Source: Rhizobium brockwellii (GTDB taxonomy: Bacteria; Pseudomonadota; Alphaproteobacteria; Rhizobiales; Rhizobiaceae). From it: DNA of 64,000 nucleotides. Positions 44,432-53,493 of this stretch are shown one piece after another (position 1 is the stretch's first letter; each line of letters begins with the position of its first letter). Location: positions 744,001-808,000 of the forward strand of contig NZ_CP053440.1 of the NCBI RefSeq assembly GCF_000769405.2. The letters are read 5' to 3'. The notes under the pieces are model-generated. The model did not search any database, was not told the origin of the DNA, and saw nothing but the letters and a program-made list of their open reading frames with translations. Both the position numbers and the translations under genes were made by a program.

Positions 44432-44946
44432 ATGAGACGTATTATGAACAAGTCTATGATCATTTCAGCACTCGCCTTCGCTATGGCCGCATTCATTCCC
44501 GTGACGGCACTCGCGGCAAACCCGAAGGTCGGCGCAATGTACGAGGACAAGAACATTATCGAGAACGCCGCCAACTCCAAGGATCACACGACACTCGTCG
44601 CCGCTGTGAAGGCTGCGGGTTTGGTTTCAACGCTCCAAGGCAAAGGACCGTTCACAGTCTTCGCGCCCACCAACGAAGCGTTCGAAGCGCTTCCGAGGGC
44701 ACCGTGGAAACGCTTCTGATGCCGGAGAATAAGGCTCAGCTTACAAAGCTGCTGACCTGCCACGTGGTTGCTGCCGATGCGATGGCGAGCACGGTCGGCG
44801 GCTGTGTGCTCAGGGCCAAGGAAAGCATGGGCAAGATTACCCTTGCTGACGAGATAGGGGGAACAGCAACTGTGACGATCGCAGATGTCAAGCAGTCGAA
44901 TGGCGTCATCCACGTCATCGACAAGGTGCTTCTGCCGAAGATGTAG
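44432..44946 (+). pseudogene. Fasciclin-domain secreted protein, frameshifted
   Basis: Two overlapping frames together make one fasciclin (FAS1) domain protein of about 170 residues. The first reads [17 protein letters not shown], signal cleavage ALA-AN, then [17 protein letters not shown] and a premature stop at 44717-44719. The second frame resumes with [28 protein letters not shown] and VIHVIDKVLLPKM. The break is at about 44696-44699, where one base is missing (LP-?-GTVE). FAS1 proteins are secreted adhesion-type proteins common in rhizobia. It is either a pseudogene or a single-base sequencing error; the frame is otherwise clean. Confidence 0.8.
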
Positions 44947-44970
44947 ATAACCCGGCTTTCTATTGCAACA

Positions 44971-45168
44971 TCAGTCGATCGACTTGTCTGGCGTTTCTTC
45001 AATACCTGATCGCCATCCGAGTTCCTCGCATAGCTTTTCTCCAGCAGTTACCCCTGTTCGGAGGTCTTGAAAGGGGCCTTCAAGAATTGTGGTTTTGCCA
45101 CGAAAGACCACAATGACATTTTTGGTCACCGGATCGTAGAAAACCGTCATTCCATACTCATAATTCAC
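44971..45168 (-). CDS. Small hypothetical protein
   Basis: This 65-residue ORF starts with GTG, preceded by GGGAAGGAG at 6 nt, a strong Shine-Dalgarno. The sequence has a beta-hairpin-like N-terminus (YGMTVFYDPVTKNVIVVFRGKTTILEGPF, in two pieces) and an acidic helical end. No signal peptide or membrane span. Not recognised. It is convergent with the fasciclin gene. Confidence 0.55.
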   Translation of the reverse strand: MNYEYGMTVFYDPVTKNVIVVFRGKTTILEGPFQDLRTGVTAGEKLCEELGWRSGIEETPDKSID

Positions 45169-45610
45169 GATCTGCTCCTTCCCTGACTTAACAGGGGCCG
45201 GCGGATGCGGCGCCGACCCCCTGCGGGCCTAACTCGGGTCCGCATCAGCTCCTGGGGTGCGGAGCCGGTCCGATCGCGGGTAGGACTTCCGCTCGGAACG
45301 GATGTTTTACGTCAAACAGCTCCGGCAGATCAGAATCGTTTCAACTCTGTTGACGATACCAGCAATTTCATTTCCGCGGCCGTCCGCGGGATAGCATTCG
45401 CTGCAACGTTCGCCGGTGCATGTTTAGAGGACGCGCAGCGCCAAGTTGCCCGCCTTGTCGAGCGCAGTCATCGTGCAGAACTCACGAAGCAGATGGAGTT
45501 GAGGCGCTCACTGAAGCGGGGCAGAACCTTGGGACTTGGGATGTAGACGGTTGGGTCTGAGCACAAGCTATTGGCGGCAATGAGTCTAGGATGCTGTCGG
45601 ATCGCTCTAA
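45169..45610. other. Intergenic stretch without a supported gene
   Basis: About 440 nt between the small minus-strand ORF and the monooxygenase scrap. A 113-codon plus-strand frame (45205-45546) exists, but it lacks a Shine-Dalgarno and has coding-unlike composition. I see no RNA gene or repeat. Confidence 0.4.
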
Positions 45611-45859
45611 GATCCGATGCTGGATGGCACGGGTGTTTTTCTCGACGCCTCACCTGAGGGCGCGGCGTCCAAACTTGTTGCAGCCGCTACACAGAGGACA
45701 CATTGCGTCGCCGTCGATAAAGAGCCTTGGCTGCTGATCCGTCCCGATGCCTGTATTGCTTGGGTTGAAGAGGAAGACAGCATGGACGGATTGGAGGAAG
45801 CGCTCGGCTGCTGGTTCAAGGCAACACGGGATGACGGGTCCACGGTGCGATCCGGGTAG
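45611..45859 (+). pseudogene. C-terminal scrap of a FAD-dependent aromatic-type monooxygenase
   Basis: About 80 codons read GTGVFLDASPEGAASKLV, then HCVAVDKEPWLLIRPDACIAW and LEEALGCWF. This resembles the thioredoxin-like C-terminal end of flavin hydroxylases of the phenol/pentachlorophenol monooxygenase kind, which typically end in L-I/V-R-P-D-x-x-I/V-A-W. A stop codon lies in frame directly upstream and no FAD domain is present, so it is a 5'-truncated relic. Confidence 0.45.
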
Positions 45860-45910
45860 TGATCATTTCTGCCGCAGTTCGAGGTTCGAGTGGGGCTAGC
45901 CGAGCCGCAC

Positions 45911-47236
45911 TCAAAAATCGGCCACTTTGCCCCAGGCGGATCCCCCGAACCGGTCGGGGTGGTAGGGCCTGGGGTCGACGATCGGCTCATCGCCGGTGAC
46001 GATATCGGCAATCAGATGGCCGGCGCCCGGCCCGATGCCGAAGCCGTGGCCGCTGAAGCCGGCAGCGAGGATGAAACCGGGCAAGGCGGCGATCTCGCCG
46101 ATCCCCGGCACGCCGTCGGGCGTGCTGTCGATATAGCCCGCCCAGGTCGCGCTGATGGCGGTCTTCTTCAAGGCGGGCAGAAGCTCGAGCGCCCGCGCAT
46201 GGGTGAGGGCGATGGTGGCCTCGTCGACCGTCGGGTCGAGGATGCGCATGCGCTCCATCGGCGTCGGCCTGTCGAGCCGCCAGCGTGCCAGAGATTCGTG
46301 GCCGGAGCGAAAGCCCTCCAGCCCGCCTGGTGCGAGACTGCGCCAGCGCCGGGCAAACATCGGCAGGAACTGCCGCGCGAAGCGGAACTGCTGTGGCGTC
46401 GGATCGACGCGTGCGCGGCCGCTGATCGCCAGTGTGTGGCCGCCATCGCGGCGTCGCGTCACCGAAACGGCTGATGTGTGCAGCGCATCCGGCAGGCTGC
46501 TTGCGCCTGGAGATACGGATAGGATCGAGGAGCGAATCGAGGCTTGCGGAAATCGAATGCCGAACTGGCGGCAGAAGGAGGAGGCCCAGGCCCCACCGGC
46601 GAGCACCGCGATCTTTGTCCGGATTGTACCATGCTCGGTGACGACACCCGAGAGCCGGCCGCCTTCGACGTCGAGGCCGCGAGCCGCGCACGACTGATGC
46701 ACCGTGCCGCCGAGTTTCAGGATCGCACGGGCGACGGCCGGCGCAGCGCTCGCCGGATCGGCGGTGCCGTCGGTCGGCGAAAAGACCCCGCCTTTCCATG
46801 ATGTGCCGGTGGCATGCCCGCGTTCGGTTGCCTCGGCGCTGCTCAGCATATGCGTCGTGACGCCGACCGAGCGGGCGAAATCGCGCCAACGGGCCCAGCC
46901 GGACAGTTCCTCGTCGCTATTGCTGAGATAAAAGAGGCCGCATCGACGGAAGCCGGTGTCCTCCCCGGTCTCAATGGCGAAGCGCTCCCACAGGTCGAGG
47001 CTCTTCGTCGACATCGGCAATTCGCGCGCGTCGCGGTTCTGCTGGCGACACCAGCCCCAGTTGCGGCTTGATTGCTCAGCGCCGATCAGGCCCTTCTCGA
47101 CGAGGACGACCTTCAATCCGCGCCGGGCGAGATAATAGGCCGCGAAAACGCCGACGATGCCGCCGCCGATGACCACGACATCAGCATTGGAAGGCAGTTC
47201 CGGCGTGGTGTCGATGCGATTGAGCGGTGCGGGCAT
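45911..47236 (-). CDS. FAD-dependent oxidoreductase of the DAO family
   Basis: This 441-residue protein of the glycine/D-amino-acid oxidase (DAO) superfamily has an N-terminal FAD motif (ADVVVIGGGIVGVFAAYYLARRG, in two parts) and a conserved RNWGWCRQQNRD segment that marks one rhizobial/proteobacterial branch. The C-terminal closing motif is AAGFSGHGFGIGPGAGHLIADI. No signal peptide. It likely oxidises an amine or imino/amino acid. It is divergent (233 nt) from an Lrp-type regulator, which probably controls it. The dipeptide/opine-type importer downstream of that regulator may supply the substrate. Confidence 0.9.
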   Translation of the reverse strand: MPAPLNRIDTTPELPSNADVVVIGGGIVGVFAAYYLARRGLKVVLVEKGLIGAEQSSRNWGWCRQQNRDARELPMSTKSLDLWERFAIETGEDTGFRRCGLFYLSNSDEELSGWARWRDFARSVGVTTHMLSSAEATERGHATGTSWKGGVFSPTDGTADPASAAPAVARAILKLGGTVHQSCAARGLDVEGGRLSGVVTEHGTIRTKIAVLAGGAWASSFCRQFGIRFPQASIRSSILSVSPGASSLPDALHTSAVSVTRRRDGGHTLAISGRARVDPTPQQFRFARQFLPMFARRWRSLAPGGLEGFRSGHESLARWRLDRPTPMERMRILDPTVDEATIALTHARALELLPALKKTAISATWAGYIDSTPDGVPGIGEIAALPGFILAAGFSGHGFGIGPGAGHLIADIVTGDEPIVDPRPYHPDRFGGSAWGKVADF

Positions 47237-47469
47237 GGGAGAATCTCCGTTTTAACCGTAGTGTAGCTGATCCGACGCCACGGCTTTGCCGGAGATCGGT
47301 TGGTGGCAGCAGAAGATTCCGTGTTGGGAGGATGCCAGCAGCCGTTTGTGCTTCGGCCTGTCTCGCAACGCGATCGACAGGCCAGCATCATGTGTTAAGG
47401 TTGGCGCCAGAAAGTAGCAGCATAATATGCTGTGTGATTGGCGATCTCGAGCAAGTGAGGGCGTGTGAG

Positions 47470-47946
47470 ATGAAACTCGACCGGATCGACGTAAAAATTC
47501 TCTACGAACTGCAGAAGAATGGCCGCGTCACGAATGTGGAACTCGCCGAACTGGTCAATCTGTCGCCAAGCCCCTGCCTGATGCGAGTGAAGAAGCTGCA
47601 GTCGGAGGGCTACATCGAAGGTTATTCGGCTCAGATCAACGTCAGCAAACTCGGACAGACGCTGACAGTGTTCACCGAGATCACCCTGAAGAACCACCGG
47701 CAGATCGACTTCGCCCGCTTCCTGGCGGCGATCGAAAAAGTCGATCAGGTGATCGAATGCCACCTGGTTTCGGGCGGCTACGATTATATGCTGAAATTCG
47801 TCACCGCCGGCATCGACGAATACCAGACGATCATGGAGCGGCTCACCGATATGGACGTCGGCATCGACAAATATTTCAGCTTCGTCGTCCTGAAATCGCC
47901 GATCATCAAGGCCCACATGCCGCTGACCACCCTATTTCCGCATTAG
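47470..47946 (+). CDS. Lrp/AsnC-family regulator
   Basis: This 158-residue regulator begins MKLDRIDVKILYELQKNGR, has the HTH with NLSPSPCLMRVKKLQSEGYI (in one run of the recognition region) and a C-terminal RAM domain. It closely parallels the regulators that control amino-acid catabolic genes divergently. The ATG at 47470 is preferred; the frame is open far upstream but without homology and across the DAO promoter. Likely regulates the divergent DAO gene and possibly the importer/aminotransferase operon. The effector is presumably an amino acid. Confidence 0.93.
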   Translation: MKLDRIDVKILYELQKNGRVTNVELAELVNLSPSPCLMRVKKLQSEGYIEGYSAQINVSKLGQTLTVFTEITLKNHRQIDFARFLAAIEKVDQVIECHLVSGGYDYMLKFVTAGIDEYQTIMERLTDMDVGIDKYFSFVVLKSPIIKAHMPLTTLFPH

Positions 47947-48264
47947 CAAAAGTGCGCAGTTTTTGCGTCACTCGTCAGTCCTGCGTGGATACAGGTTCTC
48001 TCTGTCGCAGGTTGTTCTCCCTATAACTGTAAGCATCTACTAGTTGGAAGGACTTGCGACAAAATTTCGGCCGTACCTTCCAAAGCCATGTTCGCTACCA
48101 CTTGCTGGGTTCCTGCCGCGGAGTCGAAGCTTTCGAGCACGACCTGACCCGGTGCGCTTGATCTGGCAAGCGCCCAACTCTTGGTTTCGAAGAGGGCAGA
48201 GCAGTTTGCCGCACAATTTCTTGAAGCAAATCCGACCCGAAAAATTTCGCAGTGGAATCGGCGC
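47947..48264. other. Intergenic region between convergent Lrp regulator and importer ATPase
   Basis: About 318 nt. Just after the Lrp stop, GCAAAA and TTTTGC can pair around a short loop (about 47946-47966), a possible terminator. The rest shows no supported ORF, RNA or repeat. Confidence 0.4.
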
Positions 48265-49920
48265 TCAGTGCCGGCAATAAGCCCGCACCAGTTCCGGATC
48301 CTGCTGGAGCCCGTCGAGCCAGGCCGGATCGAGCGTTGGCACCGATGAGAAGAGCAGTTGCGAATAGGGGTGTTGCGGCGCCTTCACCGTCAGGGATGTG
48401 ATTTCCTCGACCTTGCGGCCGCCATACATCACGACGATCTCGTCGCAGATCGCCTCTACCACCGAGAGGTCATGGCTGATGAAGATGTAGGAAAGGCCGA
48501 GTTCGCGCTGTAATTCCTTGAGCAGATCGATGACCGCGGCGGCGACCACCGTGTCGAGTGCCGAGGTAATCTCGTCGCAGAGGATCAGCTTCGGATCGGC
48601 GGCGAGCGCCCGCGCGAAGTTGACACGTTGCTTCTGCCCGCCCGAGAGTTCGCCCGGCCGGCGATGGCGCAGGTTGCGGGGCAGGCGTACCATGTCGAGC
48701 AGTTGATCGATCCGGGCGTTCCGCGCCTTTCGATCCATGCGGTGGTAAAAGACCAGAGGTCTGTCGAGAATGTCCTCAACCGATTTTGCCGGGTTGAGTG
48801 CGGTATCGGCATATTGGAAGACGATCTGCATCTCGCGCAACTCATCACGCGAGCGCTCGCGCGCGTTGCGATGCAGTTCCGTGCCGTCGAAGACGATCTT
48901 GCCGACGGCCGCCGGCAGGATGCCGGCGATTGTGCGGGCGAGCGTCGACTTTCCGCAACCGGATTCGCCGATAATGCCGAGATTACGGCCTCTTTCCACC
49001 TTCAGGCTCACATGCTCGACCGCGCGAACGAGCGGCAGGCCATCAGCCTGGCGCTGTCCATAGCCCGCGACCAGATCTTCGATGCTCAGCAGGGGAGCCG
49101 TCGCGGGTTCGGCGAGGCCAGTTGCGCCCCGCGGTTTCGGTTCGAAGGCTGCGAGCAGCTCCCTGGTATAGGGGTGCTTGGCATTGTTGAGGATTTCGTC
49201 GGTGGTGCCGGTTTCCTGGGTCTCTCCGCCTTTCAAGACCACGATGCGGTCGGCGATCTGGGCGACGACGGCAAGGTCGTGCGAGACATAAACGCCAGCG
49301 ATGCCCCCCTTCTTCATGACCGACTTGAAAGCCCGCAACACTTCGATCTGGGTCGTCACGTCGAGTGCCGTCGTCGGCTCGTCGAAGATGACGAGGGTCG
49401 GGTCGCCGATCAGCGCCATGGCGGCAGCCAGACGTTGCAACTGGCCGCCGGAAACCTGGTGCGGATAACGGCTGCCGATCGTCTCGGGGTCCGGCAGGGA
49501 CAGCGCCCGGAAGAGCTCGACGGCGCGGGCGCGCGCCTCGTCCGGCGACATCAGCTGGTGAATACGCGTGACTTCGATCACCTGGTCCATGATTGATGTG
49601 GCCGGGTTGAAGGCGGCAGCCGCCGATTGCGGCACATAGGCAACTTCGGTACCGCGCACCTTGGCGCGCTGCTTCTCGCTGAGCGTGACCATGTCCTTGC
49701 CGCCGACCGAAACGCTGCCGCCGGAGATACGACAGCCCGCACGGGTATGGCCCATCAGGGTCAGGGCAATGGTTGTCTTGCCCGAGCCGCTCTCGCCGAT
49801 CAGCGCAACGATCTCGCCCTCGGCAACATCGAGGCTGACACCCTTGATGATTTCGACGCGTCGGCCGGAATCGGTGGTGGCCTCGACCTTCAGGTCACGG
49901 ATTTCGATGAAATTGCTCAT
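48265..49920 (-). CDS. Dipeptide/opine-type ABC transporter, fused dual ATP-binding protein (DppD-DppF)
   Basis: This 551-residue protein carries two complete ATPase cassettes, the equivalent of DppD and DppF fused. Walker A motifs are GESGSGKTT near residue 40 and GESGCGKST near residue 320. Signatures are SGGQLQR and SGGQKQR; Walker B motifs are VIFDEPTTALD and LILCDEITSALD. In place of the usual E the second cassette still has DE. Fused forms are common in rhizobial peptide/opine importers. It overlaps the permease gene by 4 nt and is last of the binding protein-permease-permease-ATPase set. Confidence 0.94.
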   Translation of the reverse strand: MSNFIEIRDLKVEATTDSGRRVEIIKGVSLDVAEGEIVALIGESGSGKTTIALTLMGHTRAGCRISGGSVSVGGKDMVTLSEKQRAKVRGTEVAYVPQSAAAAFNPATSIMDQVIEVTRIHQLMSPDEARARAVELFRALSLPDPETIGSRYPHQVSGGQLQRLAAAMALIGDPTLVIFDEPTTALDVTTQIEVLRAFKSVMKKGGIAGVYVSHDLAVVAQIADRIVVLKGGETQETGTTDEILNNAKHPYTRELLAAFEPKPRGATGLAEPATAPLLSIEDLVAGYGQRQADGLPLVRAVEHVSLKVERGRNLGIIGESGCGKSTLARTIAGILPAAVGKIVFDGTELHRNARERSRDELREMQIVFQYADTALNPAKSVEDILDRPLVFYHRMDRKARNARIDQLLDMVRLPRNLRHRRPGELSGGQKQRVNFARALAADPKLILCDEITSALDTVVAAAVIDLLKELQRELGLSYIFISHDLSVVEAICDEIVVMYGGRKVEEITSLTVKAPQHPYSQLLFSSVPTLDPAWLDGLQQDPELVRAYCRH

Positions 49921-50783
49921 GACGTGCTCCGGTCGCGAATTTTCTGCGGCAGGTTGTCGATCAGCAGGTTGACGCTGATCGTCAGGCTGGCGATGGCAAG
50001 CGAGGGAAACATCACCGCCGGCGCACCGAACGGTAGGCCGCCGATATTCTCACGTACGAGCGCACCCCAATCGGCATAGGGCGGCTGGACGCCAAGACCG
50101 AGGAAGGAAAGCCCGGAAAGCAGCAGAACGATGAAGACGAAGCGGATGCCGAGATCGGCAAGTACCGGTCCGACGATGTTCGGCAGGATTTCCGAGCGAA
50201 TGAGATAGAGGGTGCTTTCGCCGCGGATGCGCGCGACCGTGATGAAATCCATCGCATTGATGTTGACCGCGAGCGCCCGGGCGAAACGGTAAGCGCCAGG
50301 GATGTAGATCACCGACAGCGTCATGATCAGCACCGGGACCGAGGAGCCGACGGCAGCGACAACCACCAGGCCGAACAGCTTGCTCGGGATGGAGTTGAGG
50401 GCGTCGAGGAAGCGGCTGAGGATGGTGTCCAGCCAGCCGCCGGCGACCGCCGCGATCATGCCGAGCACCACGCCGCTGAAGCAGGCGATCGTGACCGCCG
50501 CCAGCGAGATGCCGACCGTGTAGCGCGCGCCCATCAGAATCCGCGAGAGCATGTCGCGGCCGAGATAATCGGAGCCGAGCCAGAGTTCCCGGCTCATCGG
50601 GCCGAAATAGTCGAGATCGATAATCTCGCCGACCGGGTAGGGGATGACCCATGGCGCGAAGATCGCGACGAGCGCCCATAAGAGGATGACAGTGAAGCCG
50701 ATCGCGCCGACGATGTTGAAGCGATAGCCAAACCGGGTTCCGGACAGCCGGCCGGAGGTGGTTTTGGAACTGGTCATGGTCAT
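49917..50783 (-). CDS. Dipeptide/opine-type ABC transporter permease (DppC-like)
   Basis: This 288-residue inner-membrane permease of the OppC/DppC family has an N-terminal tail and first helix near residue 25, then the family LGSDYLGRDMLSRILMGAR segment, five further helices, and a late GLSFLGLGVQPPYADWG motif. It overlaps both neighbours by 4 nt (ATPase and DppB-like permease). Confidence 0.94.
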   Translation of the reverse strand: MTMTSSKTTSGRLSGTRFGYRFNIVGAIGFTVILLWALVAIFAPWVIPYPVGEIIDLDYFGPMSRELWLGSDYLGRDMLSRILMGARYTVGISLAAVTIACFSGVVLGMIAAVAGGWLDTILSRFLDALNSIPSKLFGLVVVAAVGSSVPVLIMTLSVIYIPGAYRFARALAVNINAMDFITVARIRGESTLYLIRSEILPNIVGPVLADLGIRFVFIVLLLSGLSFLGLGVQPPYADWGALVRENIGGLPFGAPAVMFPSLAIASLTISVNLLIDNLPQKIRDRSTS

Positions 50784-51730
50784 CGGAGCCTCGGATTGGA
50801 AAGGATGGCGATGATATCGGCGATGGTGATCAGCAGCAGATAGCCCAGGCAGAAAATCATCGCGCAGCTCTGGATCAGCGGCAGGTCGCGGGTTGCGACG
50901 GCATCCAGCATCAGCTTGGCGATGCCGGGATAGTTGAAAATGGTCTCGACGATGATGACGCCTCCGAGCAGATAGGACAGCGAAAGCGCAACGGCATTGA
51001 CGATCGGGCCCAGCGCATTGGGCAGCGCATGGCGAAAGACGATGCGCGGCCGGGAGGCGCCCTTGAGCAATGCCATTTCGACATAGGGTGTGTTGAGCGT
51101 CTCGATGACAGCGGCGCGTGTCATGCGGATCATCTGGGCCGATACGACGAAGGTGAGGGTGATCACCGGCATGGCATAGACGCGCAACAGGTCGGTCAGA
51201 CTGTGGACCTCATTGGCGAAAGACAGCGCCGGGAGCCATTTCAGATAGACGGCGAAGATGAGCGCTGCGGAGGTCGCGACCATGAACTCCGGCACGGAGA
51301 TGACGCCGATGGTGATCACGGTGACGATCCGGTCGTAAAGGGTGCCGCGCAGCATCGCCGCGGTGATCCCGAGCGTCAGCGCGATCGGTACGGAGAAAAG
51401 CGCGGTGACGCCGGCAAGTTTCAGCGTGTTGACGAAGCGGCCGGCGATGAGAGCGGCGATCGGCATTTCGTTGGCATAGGACGTGCCGAGGTCGCCTTGC
51501 AGCAGCCCGACTAACCAGCGCAGGAAACGAAAGAGCGCCGGTTCGTCGAGATGCATGGCCTTGCGCAGGCCTTCGACGGCTTCCGGCGTGGCGGCTTGGC
51601 CGAGCAGGATCGTCGCCGTATCTCCAGGCAACAGCGTTGTCGCGAAGAAGACGGCGAAGGAGACGATCACCAGGGTGATCACGGCGACGAACAATCTGCT
51701 CAGTACAAGGGATAAGACCTGGCGGTTCAC
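50780..51730 (-). CDS. Dipeptide/opine-type ABC transporter permease (DppB-like)
   Basis: This 316-residue OppB/DppB-family permease has the typical N-terminal FFATTLLPGDTATILLG segment, DLGTSYANEMPIAALI, the EAA-like loop VEMALLKGASRPRIVFRHALP (in two parts) and six helices. It follows the binding-protein gene after an 89-nt gap that contains a hairpin. Confidence 0.94.
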   Translation of the reverse strand: MNRQVLSLVLSRLFVAVITLVIVSFAVFFATTLLPGDTATILLGQAATPEAVEGLRKAMHLDEPALFRFLRWLVGLLQGDLGTSYANEMPIAALIAGRFVNTLKLAGVTALFSVPIALTLGITAAMLRGTLYDRIVTVITIGVISVPEFMVATSAALIFAVYLKWLPALSFANEVHSLTDLLRVYAMPVITLTFVVSAQMIRMTRAAVIETLNTPYVEMALLKGASRPRIVFRHALPNALGPIVNAVALSLSYLLGGVIIVETIFNYPGIAKLMLDAVATRDLPLIQSCAMIFCLGYLLLITIADIIAILSNPRLR

Positions 51731-51781
51731 GGGCGTCTTCCCTTTGCGTTCGAGTTGAGTTCCACCAATGCTGATGGAGGA

Positions 51782-51806
51782 ACTGGGGCGCGGCTGCAGC
51801 CCCAGT
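51782..51806 (-). terminator. Stem-loop between binding-protein and permease genes (dipeptide-type operon)
   Basis: On the plus strand ACTGGGGC (51782-51789) pairs with GCCCCAGT (51799-51806), an 8-bp stem with a 9-nt loop. It sits 13 nt downstream of the binding-protein stop in the direction of transcription. Same placement as the hairpins in the three sugar importers. Confidence 0.5.
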
Positions 51807-51819
51807 CTGCTTTGCTGTA

Positions 51820-53430
51820 TCAGGCTTCAAGCCAGACATATTCCGCGAAAGCGTATCCCATCTGGCCGCCTAGCGGGTTGGCTTCCAGGCCCTTGAGCTT
51901 GGCGGTCGTGGCATCGACGTTCGAGATATAGGCCGGAATGATTGTACCAGCTTCCTGGGCGACCATGCCCTGCATCTCGTTATAGATCGTCTTGCGCTTG
52001 TCTTGATCGAGAGAGCCGCGCGCCTCGATCAGCATCTTGTCGAACTTCTCCGACTTGTAGTGGCTTTCGTTCCACGGAGCGTCCGAGGTGTAGAGCAGGG
52101 AGAAGAGGATATCAGGGGTCGGACGCGGGTTGATATTGCCGAAGTGGATCGGCGCCTTGAGCCAGTAATTGTCCCAGTAGCCGTCGGAAGGTACCCGCTG
52201 CACATCGAGCTTCATGCCGATTTCGGCGCCGGCCGCCTGGATGATCATGGCCATGTCGATCGACGAGCTCGCCGCATCGGAAGCGATGATCGGGATGGAT
52301 TGGCCAAGCACGCCGGCCTTATCGAAGTGGAACTTCGCCTTGTCGGGATCGAAGGCCCGCGCTTTCAGCTCTGCGTCATGATAGAAGTTCGCAGGTGAAA
52401 CGGGCTGATCGTTGCCGACTTCACCGAGGCCGCGTAGCGCCGATTTGACGATCTGTTCGCGGTTGACGAGATACTTCATGCCCTCGATGAAGTCCCGCTT
52501 GTTGCCGGGCTCCATATCCAGTCGCATGTTGAGATTGGTATAGTTGCCGGACGTCGTCTTCGACAAGGTGAAGCCGTCGCCCTGGGCCTCGACGAGGCGC
52601 ATAGAGCGCGGATTGATCGTGGCTGCGAGATGGATGTCGCCCGCAAGCAGTGCGTTGACACGGGCATTGTCGTCGCTGATCGCGAAATATTCGAAGGAAT
52701 CGACATTCGGGCCGGATTTCCAGTAATTCTTGTTCTTGATCCCGACCGACCGGACGCCCGGCTCGAAGACTTCCTTGACGAAGGCGCCGGTGCCGTTGGC
52801 CTTGGTGAAATCGGTCGTGCCGTCGGCGACGATCATGAAATGATGCATCGACAGAATGGTCGGCAGGTCGGCATTCGGACTGGCGAGCGTGATCTCGACG
52901 GTCTGTTTGTCGACCGCCTTGAAGCCGGTCATCTGGGCGGCGATCTTGGCGACCTTCGAGCCGACGGACGGATCGAGATGGCGCTTCAGCGAGAAAACCA
53001 CGTCTTCGGCGGTCAGCGGCTTGCCGTCATGGAAAGTAACGCCGTTCTTCAGCTTGACCGTCCAGGTCTTCGCATCCTTGGACTCGATTGCTTCGGCAAG
53101 CTCCATCTGCGGCGTGCCTGATTTGTCGAGGAAGGTGAGGCGGTTATAGAAGGAGCAGCACCGGACATAGTCGGTGGAGAGCGACGCCTTGGCGGGGTCG
53201 AGCGTATCGGCTGTGGAGGACGACCAGCCGGCCGCCTTGAGCGCGCCGCCGGAAACGGGCGTAGCGGCGAGCGCCTTGCCGGCGCGGCCAAGCACGAGCC
53301 CGCCAGCTGATATGGCCACGCCGCCCGCAAGCATCATATGCAGCAACTCGCGACGGGTGGCGCCACGACGGATGGCGCTTTCGACCATGGCGTCGTCGGA
53401 TCTGGTCCAATTGGTGATCTTGTCGTTCAT
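51820..53430 (-). CDS. Dipeptide/opine-type ABC transporter solute-binding protein (SBP family 5)
   Basis: This 536-residue extracytoplasmic binding protein of the DppA/OppA family has an N-terminal signal carrying a twin-arginine-like motif (GATRRELLHMMLAGG) about 35 residues in, suggesting Tat export. Conserved segments are KNGVTFHDGKPLTAEDVVFSLKRH (in two pieces) and YNEMQGMVAQEAG. It heads the importer transcript after the HAD and aminotransferase genes, so all may be co-transcribed. The ligand could be a peptide, opine or amine conjugate. Confidence 0.93.
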   Translation of the reverse strand: MNDKITNWTRSDDAMVESAIRRGATRRELLHMMLAGGVAISAGGLVLGRAGKALAATPVSGGALKAAGWSSSTADTLDPAKASLSTDYVRCCSFYNRLTFLDKSGTPQMELAEAIESKDAKTWTVKLKNGVTFHDGKPLTAEDVVFSLKRHLDPSVGSKVAKIAAQMTGFKAVDKQTVEITLASPNADLPTILSMHHFMIVADGTTDFTKANGTGAFVKEVFEPGVRSVGIKNKNYWKSGPNVDSFEYFAISDDNARVNALLAGDIHLAATINPRSMRLVEAQGDGFTLSKTTSGNYTNLNMRLDMEPGNKRDFIEGMKYLVNREQIVKSALRGLGEVGNDQPVSPANFYHDAELKARAFDPDKAKFHFDKAGVLGQSIPIIASDAASSSIDMAMIIQAAGAEIGMKLDVQRVPSDGYWDNYWLKAPIHFGNINPRPTPDILFSLLYTSDAPWNESHYKSEKFDKMLIEARGSLDQDKRKTIYNEMQGMVAQEAGTIIPAYISNVDATTAKLKGLEANPLGGQMGYAFAEYVWLEA

Positions 53431-53493
53431 CTCATTCCCCTTTTCTTGTGTGGCGGGCTGCCCGTTCCAGGCAGGCCCGATCTGCTTTCAAAG

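Noticed and set aside
45205..45546. 113-codon plus-strand ORF
   Set aside because: No Shine-Dalgarno and no family resemblance.
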